Positions 34,531 to 44,364 of a stretch of DNA of 64,000 nt are shown one piece after another. Both the position numbers and the translations under genes were made by a program. The notes beneath the pieces are model-generated. The model searched no databases. It was not told the DNA's origin and saw only the letters and a program-made list of their open reading frames with translations. How positions within the stretch are numbered: position 1 is the first letter of the stretch; every line of letters begins with the position of its first letter. The DNA comes from Dyella terrae (lineage in GTDB: Bacteria; Pseudomonadota; Gammaproteobacteria; Xanthomonadales; Rhodanobacteraceae), in NCBI RefSeq assembly GCF_004322705.1, contig NZ_SIZZ01000001.1:248001-312000 (forward strand), written 5' to 3'.

Positions 34531-35079
34531 CTACGCCGCCACGCGCATGCGGTGCGTCGGTTCGACGCTGACATGGGTGCGCTCGTCCATCAATTGCAGA
34601 TGCCCGTCCTGAATCAGGCATTGCAGGCGCATGCCGCGTGCGAGAAGTGCCACGAGGCTGCTCACGGTCGACTCGTCGATGTTGATCACGGTGAGGTTGT
34701 CATGGCGGGCGAGGGTGCGACCGCATTTGTCCCACCATACATCCGCGCCGCGGCCGCCGTAGTTGATCACCACGACATCGCGCGCCCGTGCGCACGCTTT
34801 GCGAACGCGTGATTCGTCGGGCTGGCCGAGGTCGATCCACTGCTCGATGTCGCCGCTGTAGTCGCGGCGCCAGAGATCGGGTTCGTCATCGGTGCTCAGG
34901 CCCTTGCCGAATTCGAGCCGGTCATCGGCAAACAGCGCGAAGGCAACGAGGCGCACCATCAGCCGCTCTTCGGTTTCCGAGGGGTGGCGCGCGAGGGTGA
35001 GTGCGTGCGTGGCGTAGTAATGGCGATCGAGATCGCTGATCTGGAGTTCGGCTTTATGAATGGTGGCGGTGAGGGCCAT
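34531..35079 (-). CDS. yaeQ: YaeQ family protein
   Basis: This 182-residue protein matches YaeQ along its length: MALTATIHKAELQISDLDRHYY, ALTLARHPSETEERLMVRLVAFAL, GLSTDDEPDLWRRDYSGDI and LGQPDESRVRKACARARDVVV. YaeQ has a PD-(D/E)xK nuclease-like fold of uncertain activity; it was reported to compensate for loss of the elongation factor RfaH in Enterobacteria. The ATG at 35079 begins the conserved N-terminus. It lies between the degenerate barnase-like gene and the flavoprotein gene, all on the minus strand. Confidence 0.93.
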   Translation of the reverse strand: MALTATIHKAELQISDLDRHYYATHALTLARHPSETEERLMVRLVAFALFADDRLEFGKGLSTDDEPDLWRRDYSGDIEQWIDLGQPDESRVRKACARARDVVVINYGGRGADVWWDKCGRTLARHDNLTVINIDESTVSSLVALLARGMRLQCLIQDGHLQLMDERTHVSVEPTHRMRVAA

Positions 35080-35126
35080 GGGGGGCAATCTGAGCGTGTG
35101 AGGCGGCATTGTAGGGCCATCGGGCC

Positions 35127-35588
35127 TCACTGGCTCGCGGGGGCCGTGGCGGGCGGCGGGAGCACAACGCGTTCGAAGGTCGCGTAGTGATCCCGGCTGT
35201 AGTAGATCGCCCCGGGAACGCGATGTTCAAAGGCAATGACGATGCGGTGCGCCCCCGTTTTACGGTGCTGAGGCTCGCAGAAGTGATAACGCCGATAGGT
35301 TCCAGGCGGAAGACCTGGCAGAGCTCCATTGGCGTTGCGATACGTGGAGCCGTTATGGCCGGTGGAAATGATGCTGGCGTTCTGTACGCCGGTGATCAGT
35401 CTCCCGGCCTTGCGTGGAAGGCTCGCCAGCCGGACCGAAGGGAGGTCTGGCGACACCAGCGGCGGGCGGGACGGAGCATTCAGAACTTTCGCCGGCCTCG
35501 CCGGCTGGGCGCACGCCTTCGCGAACGAGACCCCGCTCCGGAGGTTGGATGGCGCAGCGGGATTTGTCTTGGCGATGTCCACTCGCAT
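35127..35588 (-). CDS. Barnase-like protein lacking the catalytic glutamate, no signal peptide
   Basis: This 153-residue protein ends in a microbial ribonuclease fold like the secreted nuclease at 30075-30518: YRNANGALPGLPPGTYRRY, GAHRIVI and AIYYSRDHYATF. Aligned with it, Arg115 and His134 are kept but the general-base Glu is Arg100 (TYRRY in place of YHEY). The N-terminal 65 residues are Pro/Ala/Arg-rich, with no signal peptide. An in-frame stop 12 bases upstream (35598-35600) rules out a longer start. GGAGG sits only one base before the ATG. No barstar gene adjoins it. It may be a non-catalytic RNA binder, a relic, or expressed from another start. Confidence 0.7.
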   Translation of the reverse strand: MRVDIAKTNPAAPSNLRSGVSFAKACAQPARPAKVLNAPSRPPLVSPDLPSVRLASLPRKAGRLITGVQNASIISTGHNGSTYRNANGALPGLPPGTYRRYHFCEPQHRKTGAHRIVIAFEHRVPGAIYYSRDHYATFERVVLPPPATAPASQ

Positions 35589-35705
35589 GCCTCCGGGTCA
35601 TGAGGCCGTATGTTTGGACACGTGATGCTTGCCGGCCATCAGGCAGCGATCATGCTTTGCATGCGGCGGCAGCAGCTTTTCCGTGGGGCGGTGGATAATG
35701 CCTCG

Positions 35706-36611
35706 ATGACGACGCCTCCCAGCCGCACGAGCCTGCTTCCCGGTCCATGGCACCGGGTCATCGATGCGCTCTGCGCCCAGTTCCCAAGAGTCACCCGCGA
35801 TACCTGGCGTGATCGCATGGAACGCGGTCGTGTCCTCGATGAAGGCGATTGCCCGCTTCCGGTGGATGCACCGTTTCGCGTGGGCATGGTGGTGCAGTAC
35901 TTCCGCGAGGTGCCCGATGAGGTCGCTATTCCTTTCACGGAGCAAGTGCTGCATGTCGATGAGCACCTGGTTATCGCCGACAAGCCGCATTTCCTGCCGG
36001 TGACGCCTGCCGGCGCCTTCGTGCGGGAGACGCTGCTGGCGCGCTTGATCGAGCGACTGGGCAATCCGGACCTGGTGCCACTGCATCGGATCGATCGCGC
36101 CACGGCTGGCCTGGTGATGTTCTCTTCCCGCCCGGATTCGCGATCGGCCTATCAGGCGCTCTTCCGGGAGCGGCGCATCGACAAGGTTTATGAGGCGTGG
36201 GCGCCAGCCTTGCCCGGGGCGACGTTTCCGCTGGTGCGCCGGTCCCGTGTGATCCGGGGCGAGCCGTTCTTCCTGATGCGTGAGGCGGAAGGTGCCCCCA
36301 ACAGCGAAACGCGCATCGAGGCCGTTGAACGCGGCTCACGCTGGTGGCGATACGAACTGCATCCGGTGACGGGTCGCAAGCATCAATTGCGCGTGCATAT
36401 GGCAGCACTGGGCGCGCCCCTGATGAACGATACGTTCTATCCGGAGCTCACCGACGCCGGCGGTGGCTGGAACGATCGCCCGCTGCAGTTGTTGGCAAAA
36501 CGGTTGCGTTTTGTCGATCCGCTCTCGGGTGAGCCGCGTGAGTTCGTTAGTGGACTGGATCTCTCGGGCCCGCCAGAGGAACCCCTGTCATCGCGATGCG
36601 CCCCGCCGTGA
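35706..36611 (+). CDS. RluA-family pseudouridine synthase
   Basis: This 301-residue enzyme isomerises uridine to pseudouridine in rRNA or tRNA. The catalytic Asp is in VPLHRIDRATAGLVMF (motif HRID), and the later motifs HPVTGRKHQLRVHMA and RLQL-like NDRPLQLLAKRL are present. The N-terminal region (about 20-75) looks like an S4-type or related RNA-binding segment. The ATG at 35706 starts a sensible N-terminus; the open frame extends upstream to 35610 without family likeness. Two other rRNA modification genes follow. Confidence 0.88.
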   Translation: MTTPPSRTSLLPGPWHRVIDALCAQFPRVTRDTWRDRMERGRVLDEGDCPLPVDAPFRVGMVVQYFREVPDEVAIPFTEQVLHVDEHLVIADKPHFLPVTPAGAFVRETLLARLIERLGNPDLVPLHRIDRATAGLVMFSSRPDSRSAYQALFRERRIDKVYEAWAPALPGATFPLVRRSRVIRGEPFFLMREAEGAPNSETRIEAVERGSRWWRYELHPVTGRKHQLRVHMAALGAPLMNDTFYPELTDAGGGWNDRPLQLLAKRLRFVDPLSGEPREFVSGLDLSGPPEEPLSSRCAPP

Positions 36612-36666
36612 TCGGCGCCAAGGCCGTCGCCGCGTAGAATAGGCCGACATTCCCAGGTTCCGGCAC

Positions 36667-37731
36667 GTGTCCGCATCCCAGTTCTCCTCCGCCGAAACGG
36701 TGCTCGAAGCGCTGTTTTATCCCATCGCCTCGGGTGCCCTGCCGCTGCCCGACGATCGTCGCGTGCTGTTCCTTCGCGCCCGCGATGGTTTTCGCCTGCG
36801 TGAAATGGCCCAGGCGGGCTGGGTCTGCGAACAAAGCTTCAGGCCCTTTGCCGATCAGCTGGCGCGCAGCGGATTCCAGGTCGGGGATCCGGCCCGGCAA
36901 GAGCGGTTTTCAATGACGCTGGTTCTGCCGCCTCGCCAGCGCAATGAAGCGCGCGCCGTGCTCGCCCGTGCGGTCGAGCATGCCCGCGATGCTGGCGTGG
37001 TGTTGGTGTGCGTCCCCAATGCGGAGGGCGCGAAGTCGGCGCAATCGGATCTGGAGCAACTGGCGGGTCCGGTGGCATCGGTGTCCAAACACAAATGCCG
37101 CATCTTCTGGGCCCGGCCCGTGACGGAGCGCATCGATGCAGCGATGTTGCGGGCGTGGTCGGATGACGACGAAGTCCGGCGCAATGCAGCGGGATACTGG
37201 AGTCGCCCGGGCCTCTTCGCGTGGGATCGCGTCGATCTGGCCTCCGCTTTGCTGGCGGGGAGCCTGCCTGGCGACCTGCGCGGAAGGTTTGCCGATATCG
37301 GCGCCGGTTACGGTTACTTGTCGACGCAGGTCCTCGCGCAGTGTGCGGGCGTGGAATCGATCGATCTGTACGAAGCCGAGGCCAGAGCCATCGAGCCGGC
37401 GCGGCGCAATATGGCCGACACCGTCCAGGCCATGGGCCGCACGGTGCCCAGTGAGGTTTTCTGGCATGACGTCACCGTGGGTCTGAAGGGGCGTTACGAC
37501 GTCATCGTCAGCAACCCGCCGTTTCATCAGGGAAGGGAGGACCTTCCCTCACTCGGGCGCGCCTTCATTCATGCGGCCGCGCAGGCGCTGGTGCCGGAAG
37601 GCCGGTTCTGGATGGTGGCAAACCGGCATCTTCCCTACGAGGCGACGCTGGCCGAACGATTTAACGACGTGCGCACGGTAGTGACGCAAGAAGGATTCAA
37701 AGTGATGGAAGCTCGAGGTGCACGCGCGTGA
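36667..37731 (+). CDS. rsmC: 16S rRNA (guanine-N2) methyltransferase, RsmC-like
   Basis: This 354-residue protein has a degenerate methyltransferase-like N-terminal half and a C-terminal class I methyltransferase, the RsmC/RlmG architecture. The SAM loop is DIGAGYGYLSTQVL and the target-base motif is SNPPFHQG. RsmC methylates G1207 of 16S rRNA and RlmG acts on 23S rRNA; the neighbouring rsuA favours 16S. The start is GTG at 36667. It overlaps the next gene by GTGA (37728-37731), indicating coupled translation. Confidence 0.85.
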   Translation: MSASQFSSAETVLEALFYPIASGALPLPDDRRVLFLRARDGFRLREMAQAGWVCEQSFRPFADQLARSGFQVGDPARQERFSMTLVLPPRQRNEARAVLARAVEHARDAGVVLVCVPNAEGAKSAQSDLEQLAGPVASVSKHKCRIFWARPVTERIDAAMLRAWSDDDEVRRNAAGYWSRPGLFAWDRVDLASALLAGSLPGDLRGRFADIGAGYGYLSTQVLAQCAGVESIDLYEAEARAIEPARRNMADTVQAMGRTVPSEVFWHDVTVGLKGRYDVIVSNPPFHQGREDLPSLGRAFIHAAAQALVPEGRFWMVANRHLPYEATLAERFNDVRTVVTQEGFKVMEARGARA

Positions 37732-38432
37732 AGCTGGTGAAACTCATTGCCAACCTGGGCTACGGAAGTCGCAAGGACGTCAGCCTGATGTTCCGCGAGG
37801 GGCGAATCACCGACCCCCAGGGCGAGGTGCTGTACGCCGACGACAAGGTGACGGCCGACCAGATTCGTGTCGACGGTGAACCGCTCGATCCCCCGGCCGG
37901 TCTGGTGCTGATGATGAACAAGCCGTTGGGCGCGACCTGTTCGCGCAAGGACCAGGGGCGCGTGGTGTACGACCTGTTGCCGCCGCGATACCGCATGCGC
38001 GATCCGGCACTCTCGACCGTGGGCCGACTGGACCGGGAAACCTCAGGCTTGCTGCTGTTCACAGACGATGGCGCGCTGCTGCACCGGATCATTTCGCCCA
38101 AGGCGCAGGTCACCAAGGTTTACGAGGCAACCCTTGCGCAGGACCTGCGTGGCGATGAAGGCGAGATCTTCGGCAGCGGCACGCTGATGCTGGAGTCGGA
38201 GACCGAACCGCTGGCGCCGGCGGGACTGACCGTGTTGGGCCCGAAGCTGGCGCAGCTCGCCTTGACGGAAGGGCGCTACCACCAGGCGCGTCGGATGTTC
38301 GCTGCCGTGGGCAACCACGTCGAAGCGCTTACGCGCGTGTCGGTGGGCGGATTGACCCTGGGAGATCTGGCTCCGGGTGACTGGCGCGCGCTGTCGCCGG
38401 AAGAGGTGTCGAGCCTCTTCCGTGGTAGTTGA
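37728..38432 (+). CDS. rsuA: 16S rRNA pseudouridine(516) synthase
   Basis: This 234-residue enzyme has an S4 RNA-binding domain at about 1-60 and an RsuA-type catalytic domain with the Asp in TVGRLDRETSGLLLF. The conserved MMNKPLGATCSRKD and LTEGRYHQARRMFAAVGNHVEAL blocks are present. It should form pseudouridine 516 in 16S rRNA. The GTG start at 37728 overlaps the rsmC-like stop, so two 16S rRNA modifications are made from one unit. Confidence 0.93.
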   Translation: MKLVKLIANLGYGSRKDVSLMFREGRITDPQGEVLYADDKVTADQIRVDGEPLDPPAGLVLMMNKPLGATCSRKDQGRVVYDLLPPRYRMRDPALSTVGRLDRETSGLLLFTDDGALLHRIISPKAQVTKVYEATLAQDLRGDEGEIFGSGTLMLESETEPLAPAGLTVLGPKLAQLALTEGRYHQARRMFAAVGNHVEALTRVSVGGLTLGDLAPGDWRALSPEEVSSLFRGS

Positions 38433-38450
38433 ATTCGAAGGAACTTGCGA

Positions 38451-38681
38451 TCAGGCGTCGACGGGCGTTGCCAGCGTCTGCTGTGCAGCTTCCAGTTCGC
38501 GATGGCGCGCCAACTCGTCTTCCCGGCGAGAGCGCGCTTCAGAAGCCCAGGAAACGAGCTGAAACCCACTTTCTTTCTGGTCGTACACGGGCTTTACCTG
38601 GAAGCCCGCTTTCGCGGCTAGCATCCCTGCGACCCGCTGCATCCCGCGACCCAGAGCGGAACGAGCAAGAGGCATTTGCAT
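38451..38681 (-). CDS. Small basic protein of unknown function
   Basis: This is a 76-residue open frame on the minus strand in the 450-base gap between rsuA and selO. It starts at ATG 38681 with GGAG ten bases upstream. The first half is amphipathic (ARSALGRGMQRVAGMLAAKAGF); the second half is a charged helix (EARSRREDELARHRELEAAQ). It has no family likeness that I recognise, and codon use is compatible with a real gene. It may be a small regulatory or membrane-associated protein, or chance. Confidence 0.45.
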   Translation of the reverse strand: MQMPLARSALGRGMQRVAGMLAAKAGFQVKPVYDQKESGFQLVSWASEARSRREDELARHRELEAAQQTLATPVDA

Positions 38682-38748
38682 GGTTTGGTTACTCCGGGCT
38701 ACCCCTGTGTAGCCGTGAACGGAGTGTAAACAGATTCTTCTGAAAGTG

Positions 38749-38788
38749 TGTGAAATGTGACGAGAGTCATGGGTGCGCCCATTTCACA
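38749..38788. promoter_or_regulatory. Inverted repeat TGTGAAATG...CATTTCACA upstream of selO
   Basis: A perfect nine-base inverted repeat (38749-38757 and 38780-38788) with 22 bases between contains a second palindrome, ATGGGTGCGCCCAT (38769-38782). It lies 95 bases before the SelO start and 68 bases upstream of the small minus-strand gene. The TGTGA arms recall CRP/Clp half-sites, but the spacing is far too long for a normal site. The role is unknown. Confidence 0.4.
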
Positions 38789-38882
38789 TTCTTGCCATTG
38801 AGACGTCGCCGCGGTCCCGGACTTGCTTATGGTGGCCCCAGCCCGGATATGGAGAGAACCCTCATCCCGGCACCCATCCCCG

Positions 38883-40439
<1,557 letters not shown>

Positions 40440-40445
40440 GGACGC

Positions 40446-40889
40446 CTAGCCAAGCCCCATGGCGTGGTCGATGAACTGCTTGAGCTGCGGCGGACTGAGC
40501 GCGCCGGGTTGACGCAGGACCTCGCGGCCACCCTTCAGGAAAATCAGCGTGGGGATGCTGCGAATGCCGAACCGGTTGGCAATGGCCGGCTGCGCCTCGG
40601 TATCGAGCTTGGCAAAGCGGAGCTGGGGTTCGAGTGATCGCGCCGCCTGTTCGAACACCGGAGCGAACTGACGGCAAGGCCCGCACCAAGGTGCCCAGAA
40701 GTCGATCAGGAGCGGGAGGTCACCCCGCATCGCGACGGCATCGAAGTTCGACTCGGTGAGCGTGAGAGGCTTGCCATCGAACAACGCCTGCTTGCACCGA
40801 CCGCACACGGGCTTCTGTCCCAGTCGTTCTGCCGGCACGCGATTGAGTGCGCTGCAATGGGGGCAGGGGATATTCATCAGGTCGGACAT
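40446..40889 (-). CDS. trxC: Thioredoxin 2
   Basis: This 147-residue thioredoxin has an N-terminal zinc ribbon, with the four ligands Cys9, Cys12, Cys29 and Cys32 (CPHC and CGRC). The thioredoxin domain has the redox site WCGPC at 68-72 (Cys69 and Cys72). This is the TrxC type, a zinc-regulated protein-disulfide reductase active under oxidative stress. The ATG at 40889 is the start of the zinc domain. Convergence with selO, another redox-linked gene, may be chance. A divergent small protein gene begins close to its start. Confidence 0.95.
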   Translation of the reverse strand: MSDLMNIPCPHCSALNRVPAERLGQKPVCGRCKQALFDGKPLTLTESNFDAVAMRGDLPLLIDFWAPWCGPCRQFAPVFEQAARSLEPQLRFAKLDTEAQPAIANRFGIRSIPTLIFLKGGREVLRQPGALSPPQLKQFIDHAMGLG

Positions 40890-40929
40890 GTCAGACTCCA
40901 GGTTCGCTCCGCTGCCAGATGGTGCCGCG

Positions 40930-41424
40930 ATGCCGGGAAACAAGCAGGTCCGATCGCCATCCGTCGGATTCGTACGATGGTGGCGTGGTGCGTGGGCCTG
41001 CCTGGGAGCGCTCTGGACGTTGCCCAACACGCTGGCGGGCAGCCTGCTCGGACTGTTGTTCCTGCTGCTGGGTGCGCGCGTGCGATGGCGCGGCGACCTG
41101 TGGGCATGGGTGTTCGAAGGGGTGCCCTGGCGTGGTCCGGGCGGTGCCATCACCTTCGGCAACACGGTGCTGTGCACTTTGCCGTCGCTGGACACGACGT
41201 GCCGCACCTATGCGCACCGCGCGGGCCAATGTATCGAGCCGCCGGTTTCGCTTGCGCTGCACGAGCGCGCGCACGTCCTGCAATACATGGCGCTTGGGCC
41301 ATTCTTCCTTCCGGCCTATTTGCTGTGTGGCGGTGTCAGTGTCCGCAACGTTTTCGAACGGGCCGCCGATCGTTACGCGCGGGAGCAGCGAGGCTGGTGG
41401 CCGTTCGCTGCTCCCTTTCCTTAG
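40930..41424 (+). CDS. Small hydrophobic protein of unknown function
   Basis: This protein of about 164 residues has one clear membrane segment (LPNTLAGSLLGLLFLLLGAR) and a later hydrophobic patch (MALGPFFLPAYLLCGGV). ALHERAHVLQYMALGP contains a His-rich helix that resembles a metallopeptidase HExxH arrangement (HERAH), and a following Glu in FERAADRYAREQ fits a third ligand. No family is recognised. I choose ATG 40930; an in-frame ATG at 40888 would overlap the trxC start codon on the other strand. The protein converges on the SH3 gene. Confidence 0.6.
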   Translation: MPGNKQVRSPSVGFVRWWRGAWACLGALWTLPNTLAGSLLGLLFLLLGARVRWRGDLWAWVFEGVPWRGPGGAITFGNTVLCTLPSLDTTCRTYAHRAGQCIEPPVSLALHERAHVLQYMALGPFFLPAYLLCGGVSVRNVFERAADRYAREQRGWWPFAAPFP

Positions 41425-41425
41425 A

Positions 41426-42196
41426 TTACGGGCCGCCTTGACTGTTCTGTGGAGGCCGTCCGCCTTGTCCCGGCGGTCGTTGACCCTGGTGTCCACTGGG
41501 TGGCCGCTGGCTTTGGGGCGGTCGTTGGCTCTGAGGCGGTCGTTGACCCTGGCCGGGCGCGTGGCTGCCCGGGGGGCGGCCGCCCTGACTGGTGTCTGGC
41601 GGTCGATTCCCGGGGCTGGGGCGGTGGCCGGACGAGGGTGGACGCTGTCCTTGTGAAGGCGGTCGATGGTTTTGGTTGGGCGGGCGCGCACCGGGGTTCG
41701 GGTAATTGCCGTGGCCGGGTGGTCGGTTCACGGGCGGCTGTGGGCGCGGCGGCGGGCGATACGCCGGTGGCCGCGGCGGACGCGGTGGCGGACGTGACAC
41801 GATCGGACGGTGGTACCAGTAATCGCGCTCGCGATAAAACGGGCGGTCGCGGTAGTAGTTGCCCCAATAGGCACCGATCGTGAAGGTGATGATCGGAATG
41901 CCGATGCGGGGGCCGTAGTCCTGCACGATCACCGGCTGGCTCTGATACAGGTACTGGACGTAGCTGCCGGCGACCCAGCCGCGCGCGCCCATGGTGATGA
42001 CGTCACACCAACCCCAGCCGTCCAGGCAGCCCTGAATGGAAACGACGGTGCCGGCTGGCACGGTGAGTATCCGGGGATAGTCGAGATCGGGTCCGGCGCG
42101 CAGATTCACATTGCCGACGACATAGCCGTCGGCCGCGAATGCGCCGGTCGACGCAACGAATGCCAGGCCCGCCAGGTATTGCGCAAAGCGTTTCAT
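41426..42196 (-). CDS. Secreted SH3-domain protein with a long Pro/Gln/Gly-rich tail
   Basis: This 256-residue exported protein has a signal peptide at about 1-22 (GLAFVASTGAFA) and a bacterial SH3 domain at about 23-85 (GNVNLRAGPDLDYPRILTVPAGTVVSIQGC). A Tyr/Arg-rich link follows, then from about 125 a low-complexity tail of PPxxxRPPxQ repeats (RPPSQGQRPPSSGHRP). SH3_3 domains bind cell-wall peptides, and the Pro-rich tail could span the periplasm or wall. GGGAG precedes the ATG at 42196. Repeat numbers in such tails vary by slippage. Confidence 0.85.
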   Translation of the reverse strand: MKRFAQYLAGLAFVASTGAFAADGYVVGNVNLRAGPDLDYPRILTVPAGTVVSIQGCLDGWGWCDVITMGARGWVAGSYVQYLYQSQPVIVQDYGPRIGIPIITFTIGAYWGNYYRDRPFYRERDYWYHRPIVSRPPPRPPRPPAYRPPPRPQPPVNRPPGHGNYPNPGARPPNQNHRPPSQGQRPPSSGHRPSPGNRPPDTSQGGRPPGSHAPGQGQRPPQSQRPPQSQRPPSGHQGQRPPGQGGRPPQNSQGGP

Positions 42197-42302
42197 GGCC
42201 TTGCTCCCGTAAAGCGATGAAGGTACGGCGGACGTGTCCGGGCGCACGTCCTTCCAGATGGTCTGATGCCTTCGCAGACGCCCGGGGAGGCGTCCTGAAC
42301 AC

Positions 42303-44174
42303 TTACTCCCAGCGACCCAACTGCCCCTGAACCTCGTTGATCGAGTGACGGATGCGTGCACTGAAGATCGAGTCGGCGTGATGAATCAACACCAGCCGTT
42401 CGGTGGCGCGCGTCATGGCGACGTAGAGCAGGCGCGCTTCCTCGCCTTCGTCCTTGCCGGGCATGGGCAGCGAGCCCAGGCCGGGAATGATGACCAGCGG
42501 GAACTCGAGGCCCTTGCTCGAATGCATGGTCACCAGCTTGACGCGATTCTCGTCGGCAAACAGCGTGTGCTTGCCGCGGCCTTCGGCCAGATGATTGGGA
42601 ATGTCTTCTCGATTCAGCGCTTCGTGCAGTTTTTCGCCTTCCCACTGATTGCGGAAGATCACCGCCATGTCCGACCACGGGCGGCCGAGTGTGTGCTCTT
42701 CGCGCAGTCGCTCGATGATCGCAGGCAACTGGTCGTTGGTGTGTTCGACGCGGATCAGTTCGGGCAGTGCGCCGCGGCGTCCCGCGCTTTCCGGCGAGAT
42801 CAGCGGCACGCCATCGTCGTCCTCGTCACGACCGAGCAGCAGTTCGTTGGCGAAGCCGCGCGCCACCGAGAGGATTTCCAGCGTATTGCGATAGTTGAGC
42901 TTGAGGATCGTGGTGCGGCCCTGCGCCTGCACGCCGAGGCTCTTCCAGCTGATCTGCTTGCGACCCTGCTTGCCGTAGATGTTCTGCGCGTCGTCGTACA
43001 GCACCAGCAGCGAGTTGGTGTTGGGATCGATCATCTGGACGATCAGCTTGTACCAGTCCGGCTCGAAGTCGTGCCCTTCGTCGATCAGCACGGCGCCGTA
43101 CTGGAAGCGTGGAATCTGGCCTTTGTCCACGCCTTCGATGACGGCCGGTGGAAGTGCATCGAAGAAATCGTTGCCGTCGGGCGGCAGCGGCACGTGGTAG
43201 GCGTCGAGCATGCGACGACACCACTTGTGGAAGTTGTAGACCTGCACCTTGTCGCTGAGGCCGCGTTCGCCCATCAGCTGGTCGAGGCGGGCGGCGAGCG
43301 TCTTGTTATAGCAAAGGATCAGGATCGGCTTGCTGAGCGCGCGCGCCAGTTGCATCGCGCGAAAACCCAGAATCATCGTCTTGCCTGAGCCGGCCACGCC
43401 GTGAATGATGCGGTGCTCGTCGCCGAGCGAACGGGCCAGTTGTTCCTGCTGCGCGTCCATCACCTTGATCAGGTCGGGAATCTCGACCTTGGCCACGCTA
43501 CCGGACGTTGACTGGTCGAACAGGCCAAACTGGCCGCTGCCGGGCTCGACGCGAATTTCCGGGAAGAGGTGCCAACGCACGCGATCGATCTGCGGCAGGG
43601 TCAACGCGGTGGGGAAGACCTGCGGAAACATCGCCCACAGTCGCTCCTGGAATTGCTCAGCCTCGCTGGACTCGAACATCTCGTCCTGGCAGATCACCAG
43701 GTGCGCCGGCATGACGGCGTCCAGGCCGCCCGCCTCGAAGTTCTTGCGGCTGATGTTGGACAGCACGACGCCATAGCCCCAGGGCATCAGCAGCTTGCCT
43801 TCGTAGTGATGGCCCGGCGGATAGCGCAGCGCCGGATCGTGCTGAAGGACCTTGTAAACCTCGGTGGCGCCTTCACGCGCCTGCATCAGCGGGTTGTGTT
43901 CCTTGACCGAGCTGCGAGCGGTCAGGAGGGTGAACTGGGTGGCGTCGGCCGCCTGGATGCTGTCGGCCTTCCAGTCCTTTACTTCCAGCACCAGCAGTCC
44001 GCGGCGCGGATGGAACACGATGAAGTCAGGGCGTCGCTGGCGCGGCCCAATGGCGACGTCGTACCAAAGGAGGTAGTCGTCCTCGAGCTTCTGCTCCAGG
44101 CGTTCCGAAAAGCGCTTCTCGCCGCTGGTCATGCGGTTGAGGCAGCTGTTGCGGGTCGGGATGAGTGTTGCCAT
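42303..44174 (-). CDS. NERD nuclease domain fused to a UvrD/Rep-type SF1 helicase
   Basis: This 623-residue protein begins with a NERD domain at about 10-150 whose PD-(D/E)xK site is intact: Asp50 in RRPDF, then Glu64 and Lys66 in VLEVKDW. The helicase part has Walker A GVAGSGKT at 259-266, Walker B IDEGHD at 364-369, a motif III-like LLVLYDDAQNIY, and late motifs HSSKGLEFP and EEARLLYVAMTRAT. It should be an ATP-driven 3'-5' helicase with a DNA-cutting domain. The ATG at 44174 starts the NERD domain. The neighbours are not defence genes, so repair or defence cannot be decided from context. Confidence 0.88.
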   Translation of the reverse strand: MATLIPTRNSCLNRMTSGEKRFSERLEQKLEDDYLLWYDVAIGPRQRRPDFIVFHPRRGLLVLEVKDWKADSIQAADATQFTLLTARSSVKEHNPLMQAREGATEVYKVLQHDPALRYPPGHHYEGKLLMPWGYGVVLSNISRKNFEAGGLDAVMPAHLVICQDEMFESSEAEQFQERLWAMFPQVFPTALTLPQIDRVRWHLFPEIRVEPGSGQFGLFDQSTSGSVAKVEIPDLIKVMDAQQEQLARSLGDEHRIIHGVAGSGKTMILGFRAMQLARALSKPILILCYNKTLAARLDQLMGERGLSDKVQVYNFHKWCRRMLDAYHVPLPPDGNDFFDALPPAVIEGVDKGQIPRFQYGAVLIDEGHDFEPDWYKLIVQMIDPNTNSLLVLYDDAQNIYGKQGRKQISWKSLGVQAQGRTTILKLNYRNTLEILSVARGFANELLLGRDEDDDGVPLISPESAGRRGALPELIRVEHTNDQLPAIIERLREEHTLGRPWSDMAVIFRNQWEGEKLHEALNREDIPNHLAEGRGKHTLFADENRVKLVTMHSSKGLEFPLVIIPGLGSLPMPGKDEGEEARLLYVAMTRATERLVLIHHADSIFSARIRHSINEVQGQLGRWE

Positions 44175-44364
44175 CGGGCTTCCTGGTTGCCGGTCCGGAG
44201 GGCAGGCGAGGCCCGGTCCTGAGACATATCCCGGCGACGTTATCGAATTGTCCGGGCGTGTCAATTGGCGTGCGACGCCCCCTCGTCGGGCCAGGCCACG
44301 ATTTTCTACAAGTACCCGCCGCCAGCCGGTGCCATGATCGGCCCGAATCTCCCCGGAGCACGCC

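Noticed and set aside
40888-40929. Extra start of the small membrane protein at ATG 40888
   Set aside because: The codon overlaps the trxC start codon on the other strand; ATG 40930 is preferred, but this is not certain.
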